A stretch of DNA of 64,000 bases from Paratinospora sagittata. Lineage: Eukaryota; Streptophyta; Magnoliopsida; Ranunculales; Menispermaceae. Every line of letters begins with the position of its first letter. The stretch's first letter is position 1. This document shows, piece by piece, positions 26,801 to 39,800 of the stretch. The notes below the pieces were generated by a model. That model was not told the DNA's origin. It searched no databases and worked only from the letters and a program-made list of their open reading frames with translations. The DNA lies in the NCBI GenBank assembly GCA_035771175.1, contig CM069607.1, positions 21,150,001 through 21,214,000 on the forward strand. Reading direction: 5' to 3'. A program made the translations under genes and the position numbers.

Positions 26801-29800
26801 GAAGATCTAAAAGTTTGTTGCGTTAACTTATATTAGAATCACTGGTAACCGATCATGGTTGACTAGTTGTTTGATCATTTAAAAGCAACGGGACAAGTTA
26901 ACGAAAAAAAGTAACTTAAAGCACCTAGTTTACTAGATCCTTCTTTCCTCCTTCAAATACATTTTTAAATCACTAAAATCGGAGTTAAAACATAAAACGT
27001 TAGTTTCATTTGAATTTTACCTTTCGATTGCGGAAATTATACACTGTTCGGTAGACAATCAGTAAGTAAACTTTCAATTACCATAACTTTTTAGTTTTAA
27101 CTTGAATTTGAGTAATTCAAATTGCACTGTAAAGCAAAAGAGAAGATCTACAAACTTGTTTGCTATAACTTACTTTTTGATCACCGATGATCGGTCAAGG
27201 TTGATTAATACTTGAAATATTGAATAGCAACGGGACCGGTTACGGGTTACCGAAAAGTAGCTTAAAGCACATAGTTTACTAGATATTCTTTTCTTCTTTC
27301 CAACTCATATTAAATAACTAAAATAAGAGTTAAAACGATATCGTTAGGGTAATTTTAAGTTTACTTATCGATTGTTGAAATGATACATCGTTGGGTAAAT
27401 AATCGGTAAGTAAACTATAAATAACCATAATTTTTTCGTTTTACCGCTGATATGAGTAATCGAAAATGCCGTAGAAGGAGGGAAAGAAGATCTAAAAATT
27501 TATTGCGTTAACTTATATTAGAATCAAAGGTAACCGATCATGGTTGACTAGTTCTTTGATCATTTAAAAGCAACGGGACAAGTTAACGAAAAGTAACTTA
27601 AAGCACCTAGTTTACTAGATCCTAATTTCCTCCTTCAAATACATTTTTAAATCACTAAAATCGGAGTTAAAACAAAAAATGTTATTTTCATTTGAAATTT
27701 ACCTTTCGATTGCGGAAATTATACATTGTTCAGTAAACTGTCAGTAAGTAAACTTTCGATTACCATAACTTTTTAGTTTTAACTTGAATTTGAGTAATTC
27801 AAATTGCGTTGTAAAGCGGAAGAAAAGATCTACAAACTCATTTGCTTTAACTTACTTTTCGATCACCGATGACCGGTCACGGTTGATTAATACTTTAAAT
27901 ATTTAATAGCAACGGGACCGGTTATGGCTTACCGAAATGTAACTTAAAGCACCTAGTTTACTAGATATTCTTTTCTTCTTTCAACCTCATATTAAATAAC
28001 TAAAATAAGTGTTGAAACGATAATGTAAGGGTAATTTGAGGTTTACTTATCGATTGCCGGAATGATACATCGTTTGGTAAATAATCGGAAAGTAAACTTT
28101 AAATAACCATAACTTTTTCGTTTTAATTCTGATTTGAGTAATTGGAAATGCGGTAGAAAGAGGAAAAGAAGATCTAAAAGTTTAATGCGTTAACTTATAT
28201 TAGAATCACTGGTAACCGATCATGGTTGACTAGTTCTTTGATCATTTAAAAGCAACGGGACAAGTTAACGAAAAATAACTTAAAACACCTAGTTTACTAG
28301 ATCCTTCTTTCCTCCTTCAAATACATTTTTAAATCACTAAAATCGGAGTTAAAACAAAAAACGTTAGTTTCATTTGAAATTTACCTTTCGATTGCGGAAA
28401 TTATACATTGTTCAGTAAACTGTCAGTAAGTAAACTTTCGATTACCTTAACTTTTTAGTTTTAACTTGAATTTGAGTAATTCAAATTGCGCTGTAAAGCG
28501 GAAGAAAAGATCGACAAACTCATTTGCTTTAACTTACTTTTCGATCACCGATGACCGGTCAAGGTTGATTAATACTTTAAATATTTAATAGCAACGGGAC
28601 CGTTTCCGGGTTACCGAAAAGTAACTTAAAACACCTAGTTTACTAGATATTCTCTTCATCTTTCCAACTCATATTAAATAACTAAAATAAGTGTTGAAAC
28701 GATAACGTAAGGGTAATTTGAGGTTTACTTATCGATTGCCGAAAGGATACATCGTTTGGTAAATAATCAGTAAGTAAACTTTAAGTAACCATAACTTTTT
28801 CGTTTTAACTCTGATTTGAGTAATTGGAAATGCCGTAGAAAGAGGAAAAGAAGATCTAAAAGTTTGTTGCGTTAACTTATATTAGAATCACTGGTAACCG
28901 ATCATGGTTGACTAGTTGTTTGATCATTTAAAAGCAACGGGACAAGTTAACGAAAAAAAGTAACTTAAAGCACCTAGTTTACTAGATCCTTCTTTCCTCC
29001 TTCAAATACATTTTTAAATCACTAAAATCGGAGTTAAAACAAAAAACGTTAGTTTCATTTGAATTTTACCTTTCGATTGCGGAAATTATACACTGTTCGG
29101 TAGACAATCAGTAAGTAAACTTTCAATTACCATAACTTTTTAGTTTTAACTTGAATTTGAGTAATTCAAATTGCACTGTAAAGCAAAAGAGAAGATCTAC
29201 AAAATTGTTTGCTATAACTTACTTTTTGATCACCGATGATCGGTCAAGGTTGATTAATACTTGAAATATTGAATAGCAACGGGACCGGTTATGGGTTACC
29301 GAAAAGTAGCTTAAAGCACATAGTTTACTAGATATTCTTTTCTTCTTTCCAACTCATATTAAATAACTAAAATAAGAGTTAAAACGATATCGTTAGGGTA
29401 ATTTTAAGTTTACTTATCGATTGTTGAAATGATACATCGTTGGGTAAATAATCGGTAAGTAAACTATAAATAACCATAATTTTTTCGTTTTACCGCTGAT
29501 TTGAGTAATCGAAAATGCCGTAGAAAGAGGGAAAGAAGATCTAAAAATTTATTGCGTTAACTTATATTAGAATCAAAGGTAACCGATCATGGTTGACTAG
29601 TTCTTTGTTCATTTAAAAGCAACGGGACAAGTTAACGAAAAGTAACTTAAAGCACCTAGTTTACTAGATCGTAATTTCCTCCTTCAAATACATTTTTAAA
29701 TTACTAAAACCGGAATTAAAACAAAAAATGTTAGTTTCATTTGAAATTTTCCTTTCGATTACGGAAATTATACATTGTTCAGTAAACAGTCAGTAAGTAA

Positions 29801-32800
29801 ACTTTCGATTACCATAACTTTTTAGTTTTAACTTGAATTTGAGTAATTCAAATTGCGTTGTATAGCGGAGAAAAGATCTACAAACTCATTTTGCTTTAAC
29901 TTACTTTTCGATCACCGATGACCGGTCACGGTTGATTAATACTTTAAATATTTAATAGCAACGAGACCGGTTACTGGTTACCGAAAAGGAACTTAAAGCA
30001 CCTAGTTTACTAGATATTCTCTTCATCTTTCCAACTCATATTAAATAACTAAAATAAGTGTTGAAACGATAATGTAAGGGTAATTTGAGGTTTACTTATC
30101 GATTGCCGAAAGGATACATCGTTTGGTAAATAATCAGTAAGTAAACTTTAAATAACCATTACTTTTTCGCTTTAACTCTGATTTGAGTAATTGGAAATGC
30201 CGTAGAAAGAGGAAAAGAAGATCTAAAAGTTTGTTGCGTTAACTTATATTAGAATCACTGGTAACCGATCATGGTTGACTAGTTGTTTGATCATTTAAAA
30301 GCAACGGGACAAGTTAACGAAAAAAAGTAACTTAAAGCACCTAGTTTACTAGATCCTTCTTTCCACCTTCAAATACATTTTTAAATCACTAAAATCGGAG
30401 TTAAAACAAAAAACGTTAGTTTCATTTGAATTTTACCTTTCGTTTGCGGAAATTATACACTGTTCGGTAAACAATCAGTAAGTAAACTTTCAATTACCAT
30501 AACTTTTTAGTTTTAACTTGAATTTGAGTAATTCAAATTGCATTGTAAAGCAAAAGAGAAGATCTACAAACTTGTTTGCTATAACTTACTTTTTGATCAC
30601 CGATGATCAGTCAAGGTTGATTAATACTTGAAATATTGAATAGCAACGGGACGGTTACGGGTTACCGAAAAGTAGCTTAAAGCACCTAGTTTACTAGATA
30701 TTCTTTTCTTCTTTCCAACTCATTAAATACCTAAAATAAGAGTTAAAACGATTTCGTTAGGGTAATTTGAAGTTTACTTATCGGTTGCTGAAATGATACA
30801 TCGTTTCGTAAATTATCGGTATGTAAACTTTAAATAACCATAATTTTTTCGTTTTAACTCTGATTTGAGTAATTGGAAATGCCATAAAAAGTGGAAAAGA
30901 AGATGTAAAAGTTTATTGCGTTAACTTATATTAGAATCACTGGTAACCGATCATGGTTGACTAATTCTTTGATCATTTAAAAGCAACGGGACAAGTTAAC
31001 GAAAAGTAACTTAAAGCACCTAGTTTACTAGATCCTAATTTCCTCATTCAAATACATTTTTAAATCACTAAAATCGGAGTTAAAACAAAAAACGTTAGTT
31101 TCATTTGAAATTTACCTTTCGATTGCTGAAATTATACATTGTTCAGTAAACTGTCAGTAAGTAAACTTTCGATTACCATAACTTTTTAGTTTTAACTTGA
31201 ATTTGAGTAATTCAAATTGCGCTGTAAAGCGGAAGAAAAGATCGACAAACTCATTTGCTTTAACTTACTTTTCGATCACCGATGACCGGTCAAGGTTGAT
31301 TAATACTTTAAATATTTAATAGCAACGGGACCGGTTACGGGTTACCGAAAAGTAACTTAAAGCACCTAGTTTACTAGATATTCTCTTCATCTTTCCAACT
31401 CATATTAAATAACTAAAATAAGTGTTGAAACGATAATGTAAGGGTAATTTGAGGTTTACTTATCGATTGCCGAAAGGATACATCGTTTGGTAAATAATCA
31501 GTAAGTAAACTTTAAATAACCATAACTTTTTCGTTTTAACTCTGATTTGAGTAATTGGAAATGCCGTAGAAAGAGGAAAAGAAGATCTAAAAGTTTGTTG
31601 CGTTAACTTATATTAGAATCACTGGTAACCGATCATGGTTGACTAGTTGTTTGATCATTTAAAAGCAACGGGACAAGTTAACGAAAAAAAGTAACTTAAA
31701 GCACCTAGTTTACTAGATCCTTCTTTCCACCTTCAAATACATTTTTAAATCACTAAAATCGGAGTTAAAACAAAAAACGTTAGTTTCATTTGAATTTTAC
31801 CTTTCGTTTGCGGAAATTATACACTGTTCGGTAAACAATCAATAAGTAAACTTTCAATTACCATAACTTTTTAGTTTTAACTTGAATTTGAGTAATTCAA
31901 ATTGCATTGTAAAGCAAAAGAGAAGATCTACAAACTTGTTTGCTATAACTTACTTTTTGATCACCGATGATCGGTCAAGGTTGATTAATACTTGAAATAT
32001 TGAATAGCAACGGGACCGGTTACGAGTTACCGAAAAGTAGCTTAAAGCACATAGTTTACTAGATATTCTTTTCTTCTTTCCAACTCATATTAAATAACTA
32101 AAATAAGAGTTAAAACGATATCGTTAGGGTAATTTTAAGTTTACTTATCGGTTGCTGAAATGATACATCGTTGGGTAAATAATCGGTAAGTAAACTATAA
32201 ATAACCATAATTTTTTCGTTTTACCGCTGATATGAGTAATCGAAAATGCCGTAGAAAGAGGGAAAGAAGATCTAAAAATTTATTGCGTTAACTTATATTA
32301 GAATCAAAGGTAACCGATCATGGTTGACTAGTTCTTTGATCATTTAAAAGCAACGGGACAAGTTAACGAAAAGTAACTTAAAGCACCTAGTTTACTAGAT
32401 CCTAATTTCCTCCTTCAAATACATTTTTAAATCACTAAAATCGGAGTTAAAACAAAAAACGTTATTTTCATTTGAAATTTACCTTTCGATTGCGGAAATT
32501 ATACATTGTTCAGTAAACTGTCAGTAAGTAAACTTTCGATTACCATAACTTTTTAGTTTTAACTTGAATTTGAGTAATTCAAATTGCGTTGTAAAGCGGA
32601 AGAAAAGATCTACAAACTCATTTGCTTTAACTTACTTTTCGATCACCGATGACCGGTCACGGTTGATTAATACTTTAAATATTTAATAGCAACGGGACCG
32701 GTTACGGGTTACCGAAAAGTAACTTAAAGCACCTAGTTTACTAGATATTCTTTTCTTCTTTCAACCTCATATTAAATAACTAAAATAAGTGTTGAAACGA

Positions 32801-33530
32801 TAATGTAAGGGTAATTTGAGGTTTACTTATCGATTGCCGGAATGATACATCGTTTGGTAAATAATCGGAAAGTAAACTTTAAATAACCATAACTTTTTCG
32901 TTTTAACTCTGATTTGAGTAATTGGAAATGCCGTAGAAAGAGGAAAAGAAGATCTAAAAGTTTAATGCGTTAACTTATATTAGAATCACTGGTAACCGAT
33001 CATGGTTGACTAGTTCTTTGATCATTTAAAAGCAACGGGACAAGTTAACGAAAAATAACTTAAAACACCTAGTTTACTAGATCCTTCTTTCCTCCTTCAA
33101 ATACATTTTTAAATCACTAAAATCGGAGTTAAAACAAAAAACGTTAGTTTCATTTGAAATTTACCTTTCGATTGCGGAAATTATACATTGTTCAGTAAAC
33201 TGTCAGTAAGTAAACTTTCGATTACCTTAACTTTTTAGTTTTAACTTGAATTTGAGTAATTCAAATTGCGCTGTAAAGCGGAAGAAAAGATCGACAAACT
33301 CATTTGCTTTAACTTACTTTTTGATCACCGATGATCGGTCAAGGTTGATTAATACTTTAAATATTTAATAGCAACGGGACCATTTCCGGGTTACCGAAAA
33401 GTAACTTAAAACACCTAGTTTACTAGATATTCTCTTCATCTTTCCAACTCATATTAAATAACTAAAATAAGTGTTGAAACGATAACGTAAGGGTAATTTG
33501 AGGTTTACTTATCGATTGCCGAAAGGATAC
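23870..33530. repeat. Tandem duplication, period 4,780 bp (seven dimers)
   Basis: About 23,870-28,650 and 28,650-33,430 are two copies, with about 100 further bases matching. Shared markers at offset 4,780 are CAAAATTGTTTGC (24,420 and 29,200), TTTTACCGCTGAT (24,708 and 29,488), AACGATTTCGTTAG (25,968 and 30,748), CGATTGCTGAAATT (26,340 and 31,120), GATTGCCGGAATG (28,052 and 32,832) and TTTCCGGGTTACC (28,603 and 33,383). Local tracts differ, for example GGTTATGGCTTACC versus GGTTACGGGTTACC near 27,920 and 32,700, which suggests gene conversion. Confidence 0.87.
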
Positions 33531-33889
33531 ATCGTTGGGTAAATAATCGGTAAGTAAACTATAAATAACCATAATTTTTTCGTTTTACCGCTGATATGAG
33601 TAATCGAAAATGCCGTAGAAAGAGGGAAAGAAGATCTAAAAATTTATTGCGTTAACTTATATTAGAATCAAAGGTAACCGATCATGGTTGACTAGTTCTT
33701 TGATCATTTAAAAGCAACGGGACAAGTTAACGAAAAGTAACTTAAAGCACCTAGTTTACTAGATCCTAATTTCCTCCTTCAAATACATTTTTAAATCACT
33801 AAAATCGGAGTTAAAACAAAAAACGTTATTTTCATTTGAAATTTACCTTTCGATTGCGGAAATTATACATTGTTCAGTAAACTGTCAGT

Positions 33890-36800
33890 AAGTAAACTTT
33901 CGATTACCATAACTTTTTAGTTTTAACTTGAATTTGAGTAATTCAAATTGCGTTGTAAAGCGGAAGAAAAGATCTACAAACTCATTTGCTTTAACTTACT
34001 TTTCGATCACCGATGACCGGTCACGGTTGATTAATACTTTAAATATTTAATAGCAACGGGACCGGTTATGGCTTGCCGAAATGTAACTTAAAGCACCTAG
34101 TTTACTAGATATTCTTTTCTTCTTTCAACCTCATATTAAATAACTAAAATAACTGTTGAAACGATAATGTAAGGGTAATTTGAGGTTTACTTATCGATTG
34201 CCGGAATGATACATCGTTTGGTAAATAATCGGAAAGTAAACTTTAAATAACCATAACTTTTTCGTTTTAACTCTGATTTGAGTAATTGGAAATGCGGTAG
34301 AAAGAGGAAAAGAAGATCTAAAAGTTTATTGCGTTAACTTATATTAGAATCACTGGTAACCGATCATGGTTGACTAGTTCTTTGATCATTTAAAAGCAAC
34401 GGGACAAGTTAATGAAAAATAACTTAAAACAGCTAGTTTACTTGATCCTTCTTTCCTCCTTCAAATACATTTTTAAATCACTAAAATCGGAGTTAAAACA
34501 AAAAACGTTAGTTTCATTTGAAATTTACCTTTCGATTGCGGAAATTATACATTGTTCAGTAAACAGTCAGTAAGTAAACTTTCGATTACCGTAACTTTTT
34601 AGTTTTAACTTGAATTTGAGTAATTCAAATTGCGTTGTAATGCGGAAGAAAAGATCTACAAACTCATTTGCTTTAACTTACTTTTCGATCACCGATGACC
34701 GGTCACGGTTGATTAATACTTTAAATATTTAATAGCAACGGGACCGGTTGCGGGTTACCGAAATGTAACTTAAAGCACCTAGTTTACTAAATATTCTTTT
34801 CTTCTTTCAACCTCACATTAAATAACTAAAAAAAGTGTTGAAACGATAATGTAAGGGTAATTTGAGGTTTACTTATCGATTGCCGAAATGATACATCGTT
34901 TGGTAAATAATCGGAAAGAAACTTTAAATAACCATAACTTTTTCGTTTTAAATCTGATTTGAGTAATTGGAAATGCGGTAGCAAGAGGAAAAGAAGATCT
35001 AAAAGTTTATTGCGTTAACTTATATTAGAATCACTGGCAACCGATCATGGTTGACTAGTTCTTTGATCATTTAAAAGCAACGGGACAAGTTAACGAAAAA
35101 TAACTTAAAACACCTAGTTTACTAGATCCTTCTTTCCTCCTTCAAATACATTTTTAAATCACTAAAATCGGAGTTAAAATAAAAAACGTTAGTTTCATTT
35201 GAAATTTACCTTTCGATTGCGGAAATTATACATTGTTCAGTAAACTGTCAGTAAGTAAACTTTCGATTACCATAACTTTTTAGTTTTAACTTGAATTTGA
35301 GTAATTCAAATTGCGCTGTAAAGCGGAAGAAAAGATCGACAAACTCATTTGCTTTAACTTACTTTTCGATCACCGATGACCGGTCAAGGTTGATTAATAC
35401 TTTAAATATTTAATAGCAATGGGACCGTTTACGGGTTACCGAAAAGTAACTTAAAGCACCTAGTTTACTAGATATTCTCTTCATCTTTCCAACTCATATT
35501 AAATAACTAAAATAAGTGTTGAAACGATAACGTAAGGGTAATTTGAGGTTTACTTATCGATTGCCGAAAGGATACATCGTTTGGTAAATAATCAGTAAGT
35601 AAACTTTAAATAACCATAACTTTTTCATTTTAACTCGGATTTGAGTAATTGGAAATGCGGTAGAAAGAGGAAAAGAAGATCTAAAAGTTTATTGCGTTAA
35701 CTTATATTAGAATCACTGGTAACCGATCATGGTTGACTTGTTCTTTGATCATTTAATAGCAACGGGACAAGTTAACTAAAAAAAGTAACTTAAAGCACCT
35801 AGTTTACTAGATCGTTCTTTCCTGCTACAAATACATTTTTAAATCACTAAAATCGGAGTTAAAACAAAAAACGTTAGTTTCATTTGAATTTTACCTTTCG
35901 ATTGCGGAAATTATACAATGTTCGGTAAACAGTCAGTAAGTAAACTTTCAATTACCATAACTTTTTCTTTTAAACTTGAATTTGACTAATTCAAATTGCG
36001 CTGTAAAGTGAAAGAGAAGATCTACAAACTCATTTGCTTTAACTTACTTTCCGATCACCGATGACCGGTCAAGGTTGATTAATACTTTGGATACTTAATA
36101 GCAACGGGACCGGTTACGGGTTGCCGAAAAGTAACTTAAAGCACCTAGTTTACTAGATATTCTTTTCTTCTTTCCAACACATTAAATAACTAAAATAAGA
36201 GTTAAAACGATATCGTTAGGGTAATTTTAAGTTTACTTATCGATTGCTGAAATGATACATCTTTTGGTAAATAATCGGTAAGTAAACTATAAATAACCAT
36301 AATTTTTTCGTTTTAACTCTGATTTGAGTACTCGGAAATGCCGTAGAAAGAGGAAAAGAAGATCTAAAAATTTATTGCGTTAACTTATATTAGAATCACA
36401 GGATCATGGTTGACTGGTTCTTTGATCATTTAAAAGCAACGGGACAAGTTAACGAAAAGTAACTTAAAGCACCTAGTTTACTAGATCCTAATTTCCTCCT
36501 TCAAATACATTTTTAAATCACTAAAATCGGAGTTAAAACAAAAAACGTTATTTTCATTTGAAATTTACCTTTCGATTGCGGAAATTATACATTGTTCAGT
36601 GAACAGTCAGTAAGTAAACTTTCGATTACCATAACTTTTTAGTTTTAACTTGAATTTGAGTAATTCAAATTGCGTTGTAAAGCGGAAGAAAAGATCTACA
36701 AACTCATTTGCTTTAACTTACTTTTCGATCACCGATGACCGGTCACGGTTGATTAATACTTTAAATATTTAATAGCAACGGGACCGGTTATGGCTTACCG

Positions 36801-39800
36801 AAATGTAACTTAAAGCACCTAGTTTACTAGATATTCTTTTCTTCTTTCAACCTCATATTAAATAACTAAAATAAGTGTTGAAACGATAATGTAAGGGTAA
36901 TTTGAGGTTTACTTATCGATTGCCGGAATGATACATCGTTTGGTAAATAATCGGAAAGTAAACTTTAAATAACCATAACTTTTTCGTTTTAACTCGGATT
37001 TGAGTAATTGGAAATGCGGTAGATAGAGGAAAAGAAGATCTAAAAGTTTATTGCGTTAACTTATATTAGAATCACTGGTAACCGATCATGGTTGACTAGT
37101 TCTTTGATCATTTAAAAGCAACGGGACAAGTTAATGAAAAATAACTTAAAACAACTAGTTTACTTGATCCTTCTTTCCTCCTTCAAATACATTTTTAAAT
37201 CACTAAAATCGGAGTTAAAACAAAAAACGTTAGTTTCATTTGAAATTTACCTTTCGATTGCGGAAATTATACATTGTTCAGTAAACAGTCAGTAAGTAAA
37301 CTTTCGATTACCGTAACTTTTTAGTTTTAACTTGAATTTGAGTAATTCAAATTGCGTTGTAATGCGGAAGAAAAGATCTACAAACTCATTTGCTTTAACT
37401 TACTTTTCGATCACCGATGACCGGTCACGGTTGATTAATACTTTAAATATTTAATAGCAACGGGACCGGTTGCGGGTTACCGAAATGTAACTTAAAGCAC
37501 CTAGTTTACTAAATATTCTTTTCTTCTTTCAACCTCACATTAAATAACTAAAAAAAGTGTTGAAACGATAATGTAAGGGTAATTTGAGGTTTACTTATCG
37601 ATTGCCGAAATGATACATCGTTTGGTAAATAATCGGAAAGAAACTTTAAATTACCATAACTTTTTCGTTTTAAATCTGATTTGAGTAATTGGAAATGCGG
37701 TAGCAAGAGGAAAAGAAGATCTAAAAGTTTATTGCGTTAACTTATATTAGAATCACTGGCAACCGATCATGGTTGACTAGTTCTTTGATCATTTAAAAGC
37801 AACGGGACAAGTTAACGAAAAATAACTTAAAACACCTAGTTTACTAGATCCTTCTTTCCTCCTTCAAATACATTTTTAAATCACTAAAATCGGAGTTAAA
37901 ACAAAAAACGTTAGTTTCATTTGAAATTTACCTTTCGATTGCGGAAATTATACATTGTTCAGTAAACTGTCAGTAAGTAAACTTTCGATTACCATAACTT
38001 TTTAGTTTTAACTTGAATTTGAGTAATTCAAATTGCGCTGTAAAGCGGAAGAAAAGATCGACAAACTCATTTGCTTTAACTTACTTTTCGATCACCGATG
38101 ACCGGTCAAGGTTGATTAATACTTTAAATATTTAATAGCAATGGGACCGTTTACGGGTTACCGAAAAGTAACTTAAAGCACCTAGTTTACTAGATATTCT
38201 CTTCATCTTTCCAACTCATATTAAATAACTAAAATAAGTGTTGAAACGATAACGTAAGGGTAATTTGAGGTTTACTTATCGATTGCCGAAAGGATACATC
38301 GTTTGGTAAATAATCAGTAAGTAAACTTTAAATAACCATAACTTTTTCATTTTAACTCGGATTTGAGTAATTGGAAATGCGGTAGAAAGAGGAAAAGAAG
38401 ATCTAAAAGTTTATTGCGTTAACTTATATTAGAATCACTGGTAACCGATCATGGTTGACTTGTTCTTTGATCATTTAATAGCAACGGGACAAGTTAACTA
38501 AAAAAAGTAACTTAAAGCACCTAGTTTACTAGATCGTTCTTTCCTCCTTCAAATACATTTTTAAATCACTAAAATCGGAGTTAAAACAAAAAACGTTAGT
38601 TTCATTTGAATTTTACCTTTCGATTGCGGAAATTATACAATGTTCGGTAAACAGTCAGTAAGTAAACTTTCAATTACCATGACTTTTTCTTTTAAACTTG
38701 AATTTGACTAATTCAAATTGCGCTGTAAAGTGAAAGAGAAGATCTACAAACTCATTTGCTTTAACTTACTTTCCGATCACCGATGACCGGTCAAGGTTGA
38801 TTAATACTTTGGATACTTAATAGCAACGGGACCGGTTACGGGTTGCCGAAAAGTAACTTAAAGCACCTAGTTTACTAGATATTCTTTTCTTCTTTCCAAC
38901 ACATTAAATAACTAAAATAAGAGTTAAAACGATATCGTTAGGGTAATTTTAAGTTTACTTATCGATTGCTGAAATGATACATCTTTTGGTAAATAATCGG
39001 TAAGTAAACTATAAATAACCATAATTTTTTCGTTTTAACTCTGATTTGAGTACTCGGAAATGCCGTAGAAAGAGGAAAAGAAGATCTAAAAATTTATTGC
39101 GTTAACTTATATTAGAATCACAGGATCATGGTTGACTGGTTCTTTGATCATTTAAAAGCAACGGGACAAGTTAACGAAAAGTAACTTAAAGCACCTAGTT
39201 TACTAGATCCTAATTTCCTCCTTCAAATACATTTTTAAATCACTAAAATCGGAGTTAAAACAAAAAACGTTATTTTCATTTGAAATTTACCTTTCGATTG
39301 CGGAAATTATACATTGTTCAGTGAACAGTCAGTAAGTAAACTTTCGATTACCATAACTTTTTAGTTTTAACTTGAATTTGAGTAATTCAAATTGCGTTGT
39401 AAAGCGGAAGAAAAGATCTACAAACTCATTTGCTTTAACTTACTTTTCGATCACCGATGACCGGTCACGGTTGATTAATACTTTAAATATTTAATAGCAA
39501 CGGGACCGGTTATGGCTTACCGAAATGTAACTTAAAGCACCTAGTTTACTAGATATTCTTTTCTTCTTTCAACCTCATATTAAATAACTAAAATAAGTGT
39601 TGAAACGATAATGTAAGGGTAATTTGAGGTTTACTTATCGATTGCCGGAATGATACATCGTTTGGTAAATAATCGGAAAGTAAACTTTAAATAACCATAA
39701 CTTTTTCGTTTTAACTCGGATTTGAGTAATTGGAAATGCGGTAGAAAGAGGAAAAGAAGATCTAAAAGTTTATTGCGTTAACTTATATTAGAATCACTGG

